A stretch of 64,000 nt of DNA. Origin: Bacillota bacterium. Its GTDB lineage: Bacteria; Bacillota; Clostridia; Christensenellales; Borkfalkiaceae. How positions within the stretch are numbered: position 1 is the first letter of the stretch; each line of letters starts with the position of its first letter. The notes under the pieces are model-generated. The model searched no databases, was not told where the DNA came from, and saw only the letters and a program-made list of their open reading frames with translations. Shown in pieces: positions 9,103 to 17,619 of this stretch. Location: the NCBI GenBank assembly GCA_003343805.1, contig QAKM01000097.1, positions 1-64,000 of the forward strand, given 5' to 3'. The position numbers and the translations under genes were made by a program.

Positions 9103-9633
9103 CTATTTGCGGATCCTTGCGACGACGGTATCCACCGACTTCTGGCAGGCAAACATGAGGACGTCGTACACAAAGAAGAACAGCGTTCCTCCCAAAAAGA
9201 GGATATAAAAAAAGTACGTTTCGATGTATTCCGGGAACACCATGCCCGCCATGCGCGTAAGGACGATCCACGACAGCCACATCGCAAGATCGAACCACAC
9301 CGCCTTTGCGACCTCACAGAGGAGAAAAAGCGGCTTTTTTCGGACGAAGCGCATCTGGATACGGTTTACGACGGGATGCAGCCCGAAGAATGCAAAGTAT
9401 GGAACGACCTTCCACAGGCTTACGGGGAGGGCCAAAAGCCCCGCCGCGAGAAAGCACAGCGCGCTCCCCCACCAGAAGTCCTTGGCGAGGGGGACCATCA
9501 CCGCAAAGGCCGCCACGAGATACCCCGTGGCGAGCAGGAAGGGGCTCACCGAGCCGAGCATCAGAAACCCGGCCGCCGCCGCGCAGGCGATGGCGGAGAG
9601 GGCGATCTCAAATGCTTTGTGCGGTTTTCTCAA
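9103..9633 (-). CDS. Hypothetical five-helix membrane protein
   Basis: 176 residues with about five hydrophobic stretches (near 9-29, 30-49, 55-80, 105-130, 138-163) separated by short basic loops (RKPHK, RIQMRFVRKK, ARIRK), consistent with an inner-membrane protein with a positive cytoplasmic N- and C-terminus. No enzyme motif is visible and I do not recognise a named family. It starts nine bases after the J-domain gene stop and precedes rlmD, so it is probably cotranscribed and may work with the J-domain and DUF5685 proteins. That link is inference from position only. Confidence 0.7.
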   Translation of the reverse strand: MRKPHKAFEIALSAIACAAAAGFLMLGSVSPFLLATGYLVAAFAVMVPLAKDFWWGSALCFLAAGLLALPVSLWKVVPYFAFFGLHPVVNRIQMRFVRKKPLFLLCEVAKAVWFDLAMWLSWIVLTRMAGMVFPEYIETYFFYILFLGGTLFFFVYDVLMFACQKSVDTVVARIRK

Positions 9634-9642
9634 TTTCTCACC

Positions 9643-10251
9643 TCAACGGCAGCCGCAGCAGAGGTTGAACAGGCAGTTGACGCAGAGATAGGTATAGCAG
9701 CAGCTCGCGCAGTTGGCGCACCAATTCCCGCCCATCTGATCCTCCGCAGGCGTGGGATCGGGGTCGGTATGCACGGCACCGCCCGTCTGCTGCTTGTATT
9801 CGGTGCGGGACTTGAGCTTTTCGTAGGCATCGCGGTACTTGGCGTTGGAACCGTCCATCTGAATGGCGATCTCGAGCTGTTTTTTGCTCTCGTTCATCCA
9901 ATTCTTCTTGTAAAAGACGACGGACTGAAGATAGTGCCACTCCGCGCCGCGCTCGTTGAAGTTGTCGAGCGCCGTCTGCGCCGCCGCAAGATCGCCCTTT
10001 TTGATGAGCTCGGCGACCTCTTCATAGCCGCTCTTTCCGTCGGTATTGCGCTCCTTTTCGCGGCGCTCGCGCATGATCTCCTCATACGCGACGTCCAGCC
10101 TCTGCAGCATCCGCGCGGCATTGTTGCCCGCCTCGCCGTCCAGCCAGCGCTCCTCGTTGTACTTCTTCTTGAGGGTGCGGTAGCTCTCCTTGATCTCTTC
10201 GTCGGTGGCGTTTTCGCTCACCTGCAGCAATTCGTAATATTCGTGATTCAT
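9643..10251 (-). CDS. J-domain-like protein without HPD, with Cys-rich tail
   Basis: 202 residues. The first 70 match a DnaJ J domain in layout (YYELLQVSENATDEEIKESYRTLKKKY, then a third helix with DVAYEEIM), but the HPD tripeptide needed to stimulate Hsp70 ATPase is absent: after KKKY comes NEERWLDGE. Residues 80-150 look like TPR-type helices (GDLAAAQTALDNFNERGAEWHYLQSVVF). The last 26 residues hold eight cysteines (WCANCASCCYTYLCVNCLF and so on), possibly metal-binding or lipidated. It sits between DUF5685 and a membrane protein in the trpS operon. Function unknown; it is unlikely to be a normal Hsp70 cochaperone. Confidence 0.78.
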   Translation of the reverse strand: MNHEYYELLQVSENATDEEIKESYRTLKKKYNEERWLDGEAGNNAARMLQRLDVAYEEIMRERREKERNTDGKSGYEEVAELIKKGDLAAAQTALDNFNERGAEWHYLQSVVFYKKNWMNESKKQLEIAIQMDGSNAKYRDAYEKLKSRTEYKQQTGGAVHTDPDPTPAEDQMGGNWCANCASCCYTYLCVNCLFNLCCGCR

Positions 10252-10276
10252 ATCCGTTCCTTGATGATGGGAAATA

Positions 10277-11146
10277 TTATTTGAGATCGACCTGCATCTT
10301 GACGGGCTTTTCGCCGCGCATCACGCGCTGTGTTTCCAGCGGGATGCCGCGCAGGAGCACGTTGTCCGTCAGGTCGCGGTTGAAATAAAAATGGATGTTC
10401 GCAAGATCCTCCCGCAGCCCGTAAAAGAGCGTATCGAAGAGGAATGCGATGTCCCCGCCGTGTTCCTTGATGAGCGCTTCCTTGTTCTCAGAGCCGTAGG
10501 CGAGCACAAACGGGTTGTAGCGGCGCTTCTTTCTGTCCTTATCGTAGTCGTCGAGGGCATCGATGAGGTAGATCCACTTGCCGAGCGCATAGAAGAGCCC
10601 GTCGGTATGCGGCGTCGCCTTGTCCTTGAGGAAGTGGCGGGAGAGCCGCTGCATGAGCTCCGCCGTAGGATCGGCGGCGCGGTCGAGAGAGTCGCACTTT
10701 TCCTTTTCCGCCGCCTGCTGCGCCTTCATATACTCTTTGACCAAAAAGACAAGCTCGGGATACCCCTTCTTCGCCCGTTTGAAGCCGCGCTTGAACCACA
10801 GCCGCTTGCCGCGGCCCTTATCCCCGTCCTCGATGTCGTCGGTGAGTTTATAGTAGAGGAGCACGGTGTTGAGCGCGCCCAGCTCGTCCGTCATCTCGTC
10901 CGTGACAGCGATGGGCTGCTTCTTAATGGTATGCTCGAAACAGTTCTGCTTTTCGATCTTCACGTCGATGCCCGCAAGGTTGTGGAGGAGCACCGAAAGA
11001 AAGGTCATATCGTAGGTGAGGCCGATGCGCGCCATCTGTCCGCAGGAATGGGCGATCCCCTTGCACAGGCCGCAGTACATCGCCTTATAGAGTTCAAAGT
11101 CCTTGATATACAGGTTGGGCAGATCGTAACGGACGTATCCGAACAT
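10277..11146 (-). CDS. DUF5685 family protein
   Basis: 289 residues beginning MFGYVRYDLPNLYIKDFELY, the characteristic opening of DUF5685. Visible features are a Cys cluster YCGLCKGIAHSCG (residues 24-36), an acidic stretch LTDDIEDGDKGRGKR near 100 and a second one LIDALDDYDKDRKKRRYNPF near 200. The two Asp-rich stretches on helices recall all-alpha prenyl-transferase folds, but this is only a resemblance. The gene begins one base after the trpS stop and precedes the degenerate J-domain gene. The biochemical role is unknown. Confidence 0.8.
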   Translation of the reverse strand: MFGYVRYDLPNLYIKDFELYKAMYCGLCKGIAHSCGQMARIGLTYDMTFLSVLLHNLAGIDVKIEKQNCFEHTIKKQPIAVTDEMTDELGALNTVLLYYKLTDDIEDGDKGRGKRLWFKRGFKRAKKGYPELVFLVKEYMKAQQAAEKEKCDSLDRAADPTAELMQRLSRHFLKDKATPHTDGLFYALGKWIYLIDALDDYDKDRKKRRYNPFVLAYGSENKEALIKEHGGDIAFLFDTLFYGLREDLANIHFYFNRDLTDNVLLRGIPLETQRVMRGEKPVKMQVDLK

Positions 11147-11147
11147 A

Positions 11148-12161
11148 TTATTCTCCCTGATAGAAGCCGATCTTGCGGTAGACCTTATTGAGCGTGCGCC
11201 GTGCCGTTCTGAAGGCGCGCTCGCACCCCTCCTTTAAGATGCCGTTGAGGTAGGCCTTGTCGGCGAGCAGGCGCTTCTGCTCTGCCTGCACGGGCGCGAT
11301 GGCATCCGCCACCGTCTCGCCCACGGCGAGCTTGAAGTCGCCGTACCCCTTCCCTTCAAACTCTCTCTGCGCCTCTTCGAGCGTGCAGCCGCGGAAGGCA
11401 CAGTAAATGGTGAGAAGGTTGGTGACCCCCGGTTTTTCTTCGGAGGCGATGATGCGGGTATCGCTGTCGGTGACGGCGCGCTTGAACTTGCGGATGACGG
11501 TATCCTTGTCGTCCGAAAGATAGACGCTCGCGTTAATATTTTCATCCGACTTGCTCATCTTCTTCGTGGGCTCCTGGAGCGACATGATCTTGGCGCCCTG
11601 CTTGACGATGAGCGCCTGCGGCACGCGGAAGGTCTCCCCGTAGCGGTTGTTGAAGCGGATGGCGATGTCGCGCGCGATCTCGACGTGCTGCGTCTGATCG
11701 GCACCGACGGGGACGTAGTCGGCAAGATATAAAAGAATATCCGCCGCCATCAGCACGGGATAGTCCATGAGGCCCATGTTGATGTTGTCGGCGTGCTTGG
11801 CGCTCTTGTCCTTGAACTGCGTCATGCGCTGCATCTCGCCCACATAGGTGATGGTGTTGAGCGCCCAGCACAGCTCTGCGTGCTGCGGGACCATCGACTG
11901 CACATAGAGCGCGCACTTTTCGGGATCCAGCCCGCAGGCGATGTAGAGCGCCGCGAGCTCCAGCGTATGACGGCGAAGAAGGGCGGGATCCTGCTTCACC
12001 GTGATGGCGTGCATATTGGCGATCGCAAAATAGCAGGTGTAGTCGTCCTGCATATCGATCCAGTTGCGGATGGACCCCACATAGTTGCCGATGGTGAGGT
12101 TCCCGCTCGGCTGAACGGCAGAATAGACGACTTTTTTATTTTGCGTGGTAATTTCTTCCAT
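11148..12161 (-). CDS. trpS: Tryptophan--tRNA ligase
   Basis: Class I aminoacyl-tRNA synthetase, 337 residues, a normal bacterial length. The HIGH-type motif appears as SGNLTIGNYVG near residue 20 and the KMSKS loop as KKMSKSDENINAS near 200. The tryptophan/ATP pocket segment with GADQTQHVEIARDIA is present. First gene of the leftward operon trpS, DUF5685, J-domain, membrane protein, rlmD. The leader is short (about 35 bases) and has no T-box-like structure, so control by uncharged tRNA is not indicated; a TGTAAA-x3-TTTACA inverted repeat lies at the predicted transcription start. Confidence 0.97.
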   Translation of the reverse strand: MEEITTQNKKVVYSAVQPSGNLTIGNYVGSIRNWIDMQDDYTCYFAIANMHAITVKQDPALLRRHTLELAALYIACGLDPEKCALYVQSMVPQHAELCWALNTITYVGEMQRMTQFKDKSAKHADNINMGLMDYPVLMAADILLYLADYVPVGADQTQHVEIARDIAIRFNNRYGETFRVPQALIVKQGAKIMSLQEPTKKMSKSDENINASVYLSDDKDTVIRKFKRAVTDSDTRIIASEEKPGVTNLLTIYCAFRGCTLEEAQREFEGKGYGDFKLAVGETVADAIAPVQAEQKRLLADKAYLNGILKEGCERAFRTARRTLNKVYRKIGFYQGE

Positions 12162-12183
12162 ATTCTCTCCAAACGATCAGAAA

Positions 12184-12232
12184 TGTAAAATCTTTACAAA
12201 GAGATTATACCACGTTCGCCGCGAAAAATCAA
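12184..12232 (-). promoter_or_regulatory. trpS promoter with inverted repeat at +1
   Basis: Leftward TTGATT (12232-12227), 17-bp spacer, TATAAT (12209-12204). The inverted repeat TGTAAA-GAT-TTTACA (12198-12184) starts five bases after the -10 and so covers the transcription start, where a bound repressor would block initiation. Confidence 0.75.
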
Positions 12233-12308
12233 CGGGGTAATGTCATGCTTTGATGAAAATTCCCGCATCTCCCTTCACAAAATGCACATTCGCCGCCCGC
12301 AGGAGGGC

Positions 12309-12337
12309 AAAAAGAGCGCTCTCCCGAAGGAGAACGC
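12309..12337 (-). terminator. Terminator after the LDGYG-repeat lipoprotein
   Basis: Nine-base-pair stem (GCGTTCTCC/GGAGAGCGC on the leftward RNA, one wobble) with a UUCG loop, then five T. It lies 17 bases after the stop at 12354. Confidence 0.85.
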
Positions 12338-12353
12338 CCCGTTAAGCCCCCTT

Positions 12354-15300
12354 TTACAGGGTACGGAAGATGCTTGAAACGCTTCCGACGGCAAATCCGC
12401 CCCTGCCGTCGAGCGCGATGCAGAGCGTGTTCCCGCCCGCATCGAGTTCGAGATACCGCCCCTTTGCGAGGACGACCTCGCAGCGCACCGTTCCCGCAGG
12501 GGTGGAATAGCTCCCGCGGCCGTAGCCGTCCAGCGTCAGGGTGCCGCCCGCCGCACTCACCGTGCCGGCAAGCGCCTCGCGGTAGACGTACCACTTTCCG
12601 CCCTCGAGGAGCACCCGCTCCGCGGAAGCGCCCGCGCCGAAGAGGTACTCCCCGCTGCCCGCCGCCGTGAAGGGACGGGGCGAGCCGCCCTCCGTAAACG
12701 CCGTGCCGCTGCCGACGAAGAGCGCGCCCTCCGCGCCCTCATAGCGCGTGAATGCCTCCGCGGAGAGCAGGGCATTCCCCGAGAGCGTGAGAAGGTACAC
12801 CGTGTCCTCCGCGCAAAGACGCAGGCTGCCCCCCTCTCCTTCGATCTCGCCGTAGACGCTCTCCGAGCCCCGCGTCAGCGTGCCGCCGCCGTAGCCGTCG
12901 AGGACGAGCGATGCGTTCTCCCCGAAATAGCTGCCCGACGGGCTGCTCCCGAAGAGGATGCACTCAGCCCCCGTGCGCAGACGGAACCGGAAATAGGAGA
13001 GCACAAAGTCGCCCTCGATCCCCAGCGCAAAGGTGCCGCGCTGCGTAAAGGCATCGTAGGTATAGCTGCCTGATGCGAGCGCGTTCCCCTCCCCGTCGTA
13101 CAGCTCTGCGCCGCCGCTGCCGTCCAGGCGGATGATCGCCGCCGCATCGGTGCCGACGAGCGCATACCGGCCCGCCTCCGCCGCCGCAACTTCGCCGATC
13201 GTCCCTGTCGTGCGGTCAACGGTAAACGTCAGCGTCCCCGTGAGGGTGGGGAAGGCCTCGGAGGACACCTCGAACACGTCGCCGAGCAGCGTCACCGTCA
13301 CCTCGTGGCTGCCCTCCGTCACCGAGAGATAGGTGCCGCCGCCGTAGCCGTCGAGGGAGAGCCCGCCGCCCAGCGTCTCAAAGACGCCGAAGATGCGCTC
13401 GTCAAAGACGGTATAGCGGCTGCCCTCGGTGCGGAAGCGGAAGCTCTCCTCCCCGTCGAAGGTGTAGTCGCCCGAGGAGAGCGGCGTACAGACGCCCGTC
13501 ACGGTGCGCTCGCCGAAAGTGAGCGAAGCATTGCCCGCGCCGTCCAGGAAGAGGAGCCCCTTCTCCCCCTCGAAGTAGCCCGCGCCCTCGCCCGCCGGGG
13601 AAAAGGTGCTGCCGTCGAGAACAAAGCGGAGCGTCTCCTCTCCCGCAAACAGCGTGACGAGCCGGCCCGCCGCCGCAAACGTGCCCTCCGTACTGCCGCC
13701 TGCCGCCGTGTAAACGGCAGAGCGGCCGTAGCCGTCGAGGACGAGCGTGCCGAGGGAAGAGGAGAACGTTCCTGCAAAAGCGGGACGGTAGACGAGGCAG
13801 ACGGGCTCGCTGTCAAAGACGATGCCGCCCACGCTCTGCTCCCGCGTGCCGAGCAGCACTTTGAGTTCGCCGCCGTCCGAAAGGGAGACCATCCATTCAT
13901 CTTGTCCGCCCGCGCCGCAGTAGCGCACGGCCTCCCGCCCGCCGCCCGAAAGCGACGCATGGCCGAAGCCGTCCAGCGTGAGCACCTCGCCTGTGAAGCG
14001 GTCCTCGGCGCAGTCATAGAGGCGGTACTCCCCGCCCTCTTCGCCCTCCGTCACAAAGACGCCCTTCTCCTTGTCCACGGCGAAGGCAAAGCGCGTCGCA
14101 CCCGCATAGAACTCGTAATGCCCGCAGTATTCGCCCGTCGCCTCGTCAAAGAGATAGACGTAGCTGCCCGACTGTTCGCTTCCGCCGCGGGAGAAAACGG
14201 CCCTGCCCGCCGCAAAGTCGAGCGTCAGCACGCCGTAGGACGTATTCACGGAGTTGGCGGCAAGGTCATAGCCCGTATAGGTACCCGAATCGTCGAGAAG
14301 ATAGTGTCCGTGTTCGAGGCGGCCGCTCTCGCCGCCCAGCGTGAGCGCGTTCCGCACGGCATCGTAGCGCCCCTCGACGCGGTCGGGCTCCCGCACGAGC
14401 GCCAGGCTGCTCCCGTCCTCCTCCGTGTTGTACGCGACGAGCAGGGTGCCGCCCTCGCGGTGCGCATCCCGATAGGCCTTTGCCCAGACGGCATAGAGGG
14501 TAACGTCCTCTTCGCCGAGGGAATAGTCCCCGCCCGCCTCGAAGAAGGCGGTCGCCGAAGGCTGCTCCGCCCAGCCGAGGAAGGCATAACCCTCCGCCGT
14601 GAAGCCGCAGCCGGGCAACGCGGAGATCCCCATATAGAGCGCGGGCTGTGCCTGCATCGAGCCTCCCGCCGCCGTCCCGAAGGGCGCGTTCGCCTCAAAG
14701 CGGAGGGTGAGCGGCTCGCGGGAATATGTAAAGACGAACGTGTTTTCCCCCGCTTGGAGCGTGAGCGGCTCCGTCGAAGAGAGCGACGCATCGAGGAGGA
14801 AGTGCTCGGGCGAAGGCGCCTTCGGAAAGACTTCCGCCCCCTCCCAATCGCTCAGGACGGTCCGCTCCACATCGTAGCCGTCGCCGCGGGCGTTCTGCTT
14901 GCGCACTTCCAACGTATATTCCGCCTTATAGCGCGCCGTCACGGTGACGCCGTCCTCCGGCATCCGGTCGTTTTCCGTCAGGGGGCGGCCTTCAAGCAGC
15001 CATGTCCCGAAGATCAGCCCCTCCTTTTCGGCCGTCACCCCTTCGAGCGCCTCCAGAAGCGGTGTCCCCTCCTCGGCGTACACCCGCTCCGTCTTTGTGC
15101 TGCCGCCCTCCGCATCCAGCGTGATCGCGGGATATTGGGCAAACTTGGCATAATAGGTGACGCTCGAGGAGGGCATGACGGTGGGAAGCTCCACCTCCTC
15201 CCCCTCGCAGGCGCGGTCGAGATACCACCCGAGGAACACCCAGCCCTCCTTTTCGGGCGGGTCGGGGGGATCGATCTCCTCCCCCGCCTCCGACGTGATC

Positions 15301-15449
15301 GCCCCGATGGCCGTGCCGCCGAACGTCTCGAACCGCACGGTCACGCGGCTCGTACAGGCGGCCGCACAGAAGAGCGTCAGGAAGAGCACCAGTCCCACCG
15401 CAAAGAGCGAGGCCGTGACTGCTTCAAACATCTTTCGCAAAACTCGCAT
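12354..15449 (-). CDS. Large surface lipoprotein with InlB-like and LDGYG repeats
   Basis: 1031 residues. Start at 15449 follows a near-perfect ribosome site (AAGGAGGTGA). Residues 10-32 are a signal peptide ending in a Cys (LFCAAAC), so probably a lipoprotein. Residues 35-115 form an InlB-type beta-grasp repeat (VRFETFGGTAIGAITSEAGE, then GWVFLGWYLD), with further such units to about 330 (GYAFLGWAEQP). From about 400 on come at least seven beta-rich units marked by LxLDGYGxGxY or close variants, near residues 496, 576, 640, 703, 780, 853 and 973. No catalytic motif is visible. Such proteins usually bind ligands or the cell wall at the surface; the ligand is unknown. It stands alone between two terminators. 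Confidence 0.85.
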   Translation of the reverse strand: MRVLRKMFEAVTASLFAVGLVLFLTLFCAAACTSRVTVRFETFGGTAIGAITSEAGEEIDPPDPPEKEGWVFLGWYLDRACEGEEVELPTVMPSSSVTYYAKFAQYPAITLDAEGGSTKTERVYAEEGTPLLEALEGVTAEKEGLIFGTWLLEGRPLTENDRMPEDGVTVTARYKAEYTLEVRKQNARGDGYDVERTVLSDWEGAEVFPKAPSPEHFLLDASLSSTEPLTLQAGENTFVFTYSREPLTLRFEANAPFGTAAGGSMQAQPALYMGISALPGCGFTAEGYAFLGWAEQPSATAFFEAGGDYSLGEEDVTLYAVWAKAYRDAHREGGTLLVAYNTEEDGSSLALVREPDRVEGRYDAVRNALTLGGESGRLEHGHYLLDDSGTYTGYDLAANSVNTSYGVLTLDFAAGRAVFSRGGSEQSGSYVYLFDEATGEYCGHYEFYAGATRFAFAVDKEKGVFVTEGEEGGEYRLYDCAEDRFTGEVLTLDGFGHASLSGGGREAVRYCGAGGQDEWMVSLSDGGELKVLLGTREQSVGGIVFDSEPVCLVYRPAFAGTFSSSLGTLVLDGYGRSAVYTAAGGSTEGTFAAAGRLVTLFAGEETLRFVLDGSTFSPAGEGAGYFEGEKGLLFLDGAGNASLTFGERTVTGVCTPLSSGDYTFDGEESFRFRTEGSRYTVFDERIFGVFETLGGGLSLDGYGGGTYLSVTEGSHEVTVTLLGDVFEVSSEAFPTLTGTLTFTVDRTTGTIGEVAAAEAGRYALVGTDAAAIIRLDGSGGAELYDGEGNALASGSYTYDAFTQRGTFALGIEGDFVLSYFRFRLRTGAECILFGSSPSGSYFGENASLVLDGYGGGTLTRGSESVYGEIEGEGGSLRLCAEDTVYLLTLSGNALLSAEAFTRYEGAEGALFVGSGTAFTEGGSPRPFTAAGSGEYLFGAGASAERVLLEGGKWYVYREALAGTVSAAGGTLTLDGYGRGSYSTPAGTVRCEVVLAKGRYLELDAGGNTLCIALDGRGGFAVGSVSSIFRTL

Positions 15450-15469
15450 ATCTCACCTCCTTCCATGAA

Positions 15470-15510
15470 CATGGTAGCCTGTATTCTACCATGCACAATT
15501 TGCGTTTCAA
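15470..15510 (-). promoter_or_regulatory. Promoter and candidate operator of the LDGYG lipoprotein gene
   Basis: Leftward TTGAAA (15510-15505), 16-bp spacer, TAGAAT (15488-15483). A perfect 8-bp inverted repeat CATGGTAG/CTACCATG (15470-15493) spans the -10 element and looks like a repressor site. Confidence 0.55.
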
Positions 15511-15679
15511 TGGGGGTACTGCCGAAAAAACGCTCTTCTTGAAACAGAGTTCAAGCCGTCCTTGGGGGTATTTGGACGGACGAAAACGCGCAAAACCGAC
15601 TTATCCTTCGCATTTTCGACCCAAAAACGGGCATGAACGGGTTCCCGTCAAATTTTTCGCGACGATTTTTGCAAACCCC

Positions 15680-15708
15680 TTGCAAAATCATCCAAAATGC
15701 ACTATAAT
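15680..15708 (+). promoter_or_regulatory. fba promoter
   Basis: TTGCAA (15680-15685), 17-bp spacer, TATAAT (15703-15708). The ribosome site GGAGG (15725-15729) lies eight bases before the fba ATG, so the leader is only about 24 bases. Confidence 0.85.
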
Positions 15709-15737
15709 AGAAGAAAACCTAATCGGAGGAGTTTTTT

Positions 15738-16673
15738 ATGCCCTTAGTAACTACTACGGAAATGTTCAAAAAGGCGTACGCCGGCGGCTATGCGGTCGGC
15801 GCGTTCAACGTGAACGATATGGAGATGATCCAGGCCATCGTTGAAGCCGCAAACGAGCTCAACTCGCCCGTCATCCTGCAGGTCTCGGCCGGTGCCAGAA
15901 AGTACGCCAACCCCGTGTACCTTCGTCACCTCGTCGAAGCCGCGGTGGAGACCACGAACATCCCCATCGCCATGCACCTCGACCACGGCGCAGACTTCGA
16001 CATCTGCAAGGCATCCATCGACGGCGGCTTCACTTCCGTCATGATCGACGCTTCCTCCAAGCCTTGGGAGGAGAACATCGCCATCACCAAAAAGGTGGTC
16101 GAGTATGCACATGACCACGGCGTGGTCGTCGAGGCAGAGCTCGGCAAGCTCGCGGGCATCGAGGATGACGTCAACGTCGCCGCACACGACGCCATGTTCA
16201 CCTCTCCCGACGAAGTCGAGGAGTTCACCGCACGCACGGGCATCGACTCGCTCGCCATCGCCATCGGCACCTCGCACGGCGCCTATAAGTTCAAGCCCGG
16301 CCAGGATCCCAAGCTGCGCATCGACATCCTCGAAGAGGTCGGCCGCCGCCTTCCCGGCTTCCCCATCGTGCTGCACGGTGCTTCCTCCGTCCCGCAGGAC
16401 CAGGTCGCGATCGTCAACGAGTTCGGCGGTTCCATGCCCAACGCCATCGGTATTCCCGAATCCGAACTGAGAAAGGCAGCAAAACTCGCCGTCTGCAAGA
16501 TCAACATCGATTCCGACCTCCGCGTCGCCTTCACGGCAGCCGTCCGGAAACACCTTGCCGAGAACCCTTCGCACTTCGATCCCCGCCAATACCTCGGCGA
16601 TGCGCGCGCCAACATGAAGGAGCTCGTCAAGCACAAGATCACCGATGTGCTCGGCTCCGCAAACAAGGCGTAA
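15738..16673 (+). CDS. fba: Class II fructose-1,6-bisphosphate aldolase
   Basis: Zinc-dependent glycolytic/gluconeogenic aldolase, 311 residues. Metal ligands and active-site segments are visible: MHLDHGAD with the catalytic DHG, VEAELGKLAGIEDDV, and AIGTSHGAYKF, followed by VLHGASSVP. Codon use is strongly biased to C-ending codons compared with its neighbours, as expected of a highly expressed gene. It is transcribed alone from its own promoter and ends in a strong terminator. An open frame of similar length on the other strand (15744-16751) is only a mirror of this codon bias. Confidence 0.97.
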   Translation: MPLVTTTEMFKKAYAGGYAVGAFNVNDMEMIQAIVEAANELNSPVILQVSAGARKYANPVYLRHLVEAAVETTNIPIAMHLDHGADFDICKASIDGGFTSVMIDASSKPWEENIAITKKVVEYAHDHGVVVEAELGKLAGIEDDVNVAAHDAMFTSPDEVEEFTARTGIDSLAIAIGTSHGAYKFKPGQDPKLRIDILEEVGRRLPGFPIVLHGASSVPQDQVAIVNEFGGSMPNAIGIPESELRKAAKLAVCKINIDSDLRVAFTAAVRKHLAENPSHFDPRQYLGDARANMKELVKHKITDVLGSANKA

Positions 16674-16696
16674 GCTGAAAACCGAAAAACAAAACG

Positions 16697-16724
16697 AAAA
16701 CCTCGCCGACCGGCGAGGTTTTTT
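16697..16724. terminator. Bidirectional terminator between fba and the DUF3737 gene
   Basis: Stem CCTCGCCG/CGGCGAGG with AAAA before and TTTTTT after, so it can stop the rightward fba transcript and the leftward DUF3737 transcript. Confidence 0.9.
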
Positions 16725-16751
16725 CATGCACATATATGTATCTTTTCGCAC

Positions 16752-17612
16752 TTATTTTTTCGTGACGAGCTTGCAGCGCACGGGATAGACGCTGTTTCCT
16801 TCGATGACTTCCCCGAAGCCCTGTGCTTCGATGCGGCCCGAGCGGGGATTTTTGACGGAATCGATGGTACTTTTCACCGTTGCGTGCACGTCGCTGTACT
16901 CGAAGGCGAGATCGCAGCCCTCCATCGTGCAGTCGATGAGGGTAAGATCTTTGCAGTAGCACAGGGGCTGGGTCCCCTTGACGTGGCAGCGCACGAGGGT
17001 GAGCCCCTCCGAATACCAGCCGAGGTATTCCCCGTTGATGATGCAGTCCTCCGCGCGCGCCCCCTTGGTGTGCCAGAAGGCATCCTTGGTGTTGAGGACG
17101 CAGTTCTTCAGCCGCACGCCCTTTGCATATTGGAAGGAGTATTTGCCGCGGAAATCCACGCCGTCGAGCTGCACGCCGTCCGAGCCGAGGAAGGCGTATT
17201 CCGACGTCACCTTCCCGCCCGAGAGATGCACGTTTTTGCTGTGCCAGCCGAACTCGGGAGAGTCGATGTCGCAGTCGCGCAGAGAGACGTTCCTGCACTC
17301 CCGCACCGCCTTGATGCCGTGCAGATTACAGCGCTCGATCGTGATATCCCGGTCGTACCACAGGGCGGCGCGGCAGTTGGGGGTCATCTCGCTGTCGCGA
17401 AGGTGCAGCCCTTCGACGTGCCAGAAGGGATAGCGAAGGTCGAAGAAGCAGTATTCCACTGTGAGGTACTTGCTCTCCTTGAGGGCGGACTCGCCGTCCT
17501 CCTCGCCTTCGAAACGGCAGTTCCGGATGAGGGCGCTTCTCGTCATATAGAGCGCCCGCTCCTGTCCGAAGCGCTCGTTTTCGTAGCGTTTTATCTCTTT
17601 TGTCTGTTTCAT
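16752..17612 (-). CDS. DUF3737 family beta-helix protein
   Basis: 286 residues, a right-handed parallel beta-helix built from short rungs such as YLTVEYCFFDLRYPFWHVEG and NVSLRDCDIDSPEFGWHS, as in DUF3737. No catalytic motif is seen. The family normally opens with an ENxxFxGERAL segment, matched here by YENERFGQERALYMTRS, so the start must be the ATG at 17612; a longer frame from 17648 would begin on the -35 box. Seven bases separate the -10 hexamer from this ATG, which leaves no room for a ribosome site and implies a leaderless mRNA. Monocistronic. The cellular role of the family is not known to me. Confidence 0.85.
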   Translation of the reverse strand: MKQTKEIKRYENERFGQERALYMTRSALIRNCRFEGEEDGESALKESKYLTVEYCFFDLRYPFWHVEGLHLRDSEMTPNCRAALWYDRDITIERCNLHGIKAVRECRNVSLRDCDIDSPEFGWHSKNVHLSGGKVTSEYAFLGSDGVQLDGVDFRGKYSFQYAKGVRLKNCVLNTKDAFWHTKGARAEDCIINGEYLGWYSEGLTLVRCHVKGTQPLCYCKDLTLIDCTMEGCDLAFEYSDVHATVKSTIDSVKNPRSGRIEAQGFGEVIEGNSVYPVRCKLVTKK

Positions 17613-17619
17613 AGCGCTA

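Noticed and set aside
13305-15542. A 745-codon open frame on the + strand opposite the LDGYG lipoprotein gene
   Set aside because: Composition is Arg/Ala-rich and featureless, while the minus strand has a signal peptide, repeats and a strong ribosome site.
15744-16751. A 335-codon frame antisense to fba
   Set aside because: Exact mirror of a highly biased gene; the terminator after fba would cut it and no protein family fits.
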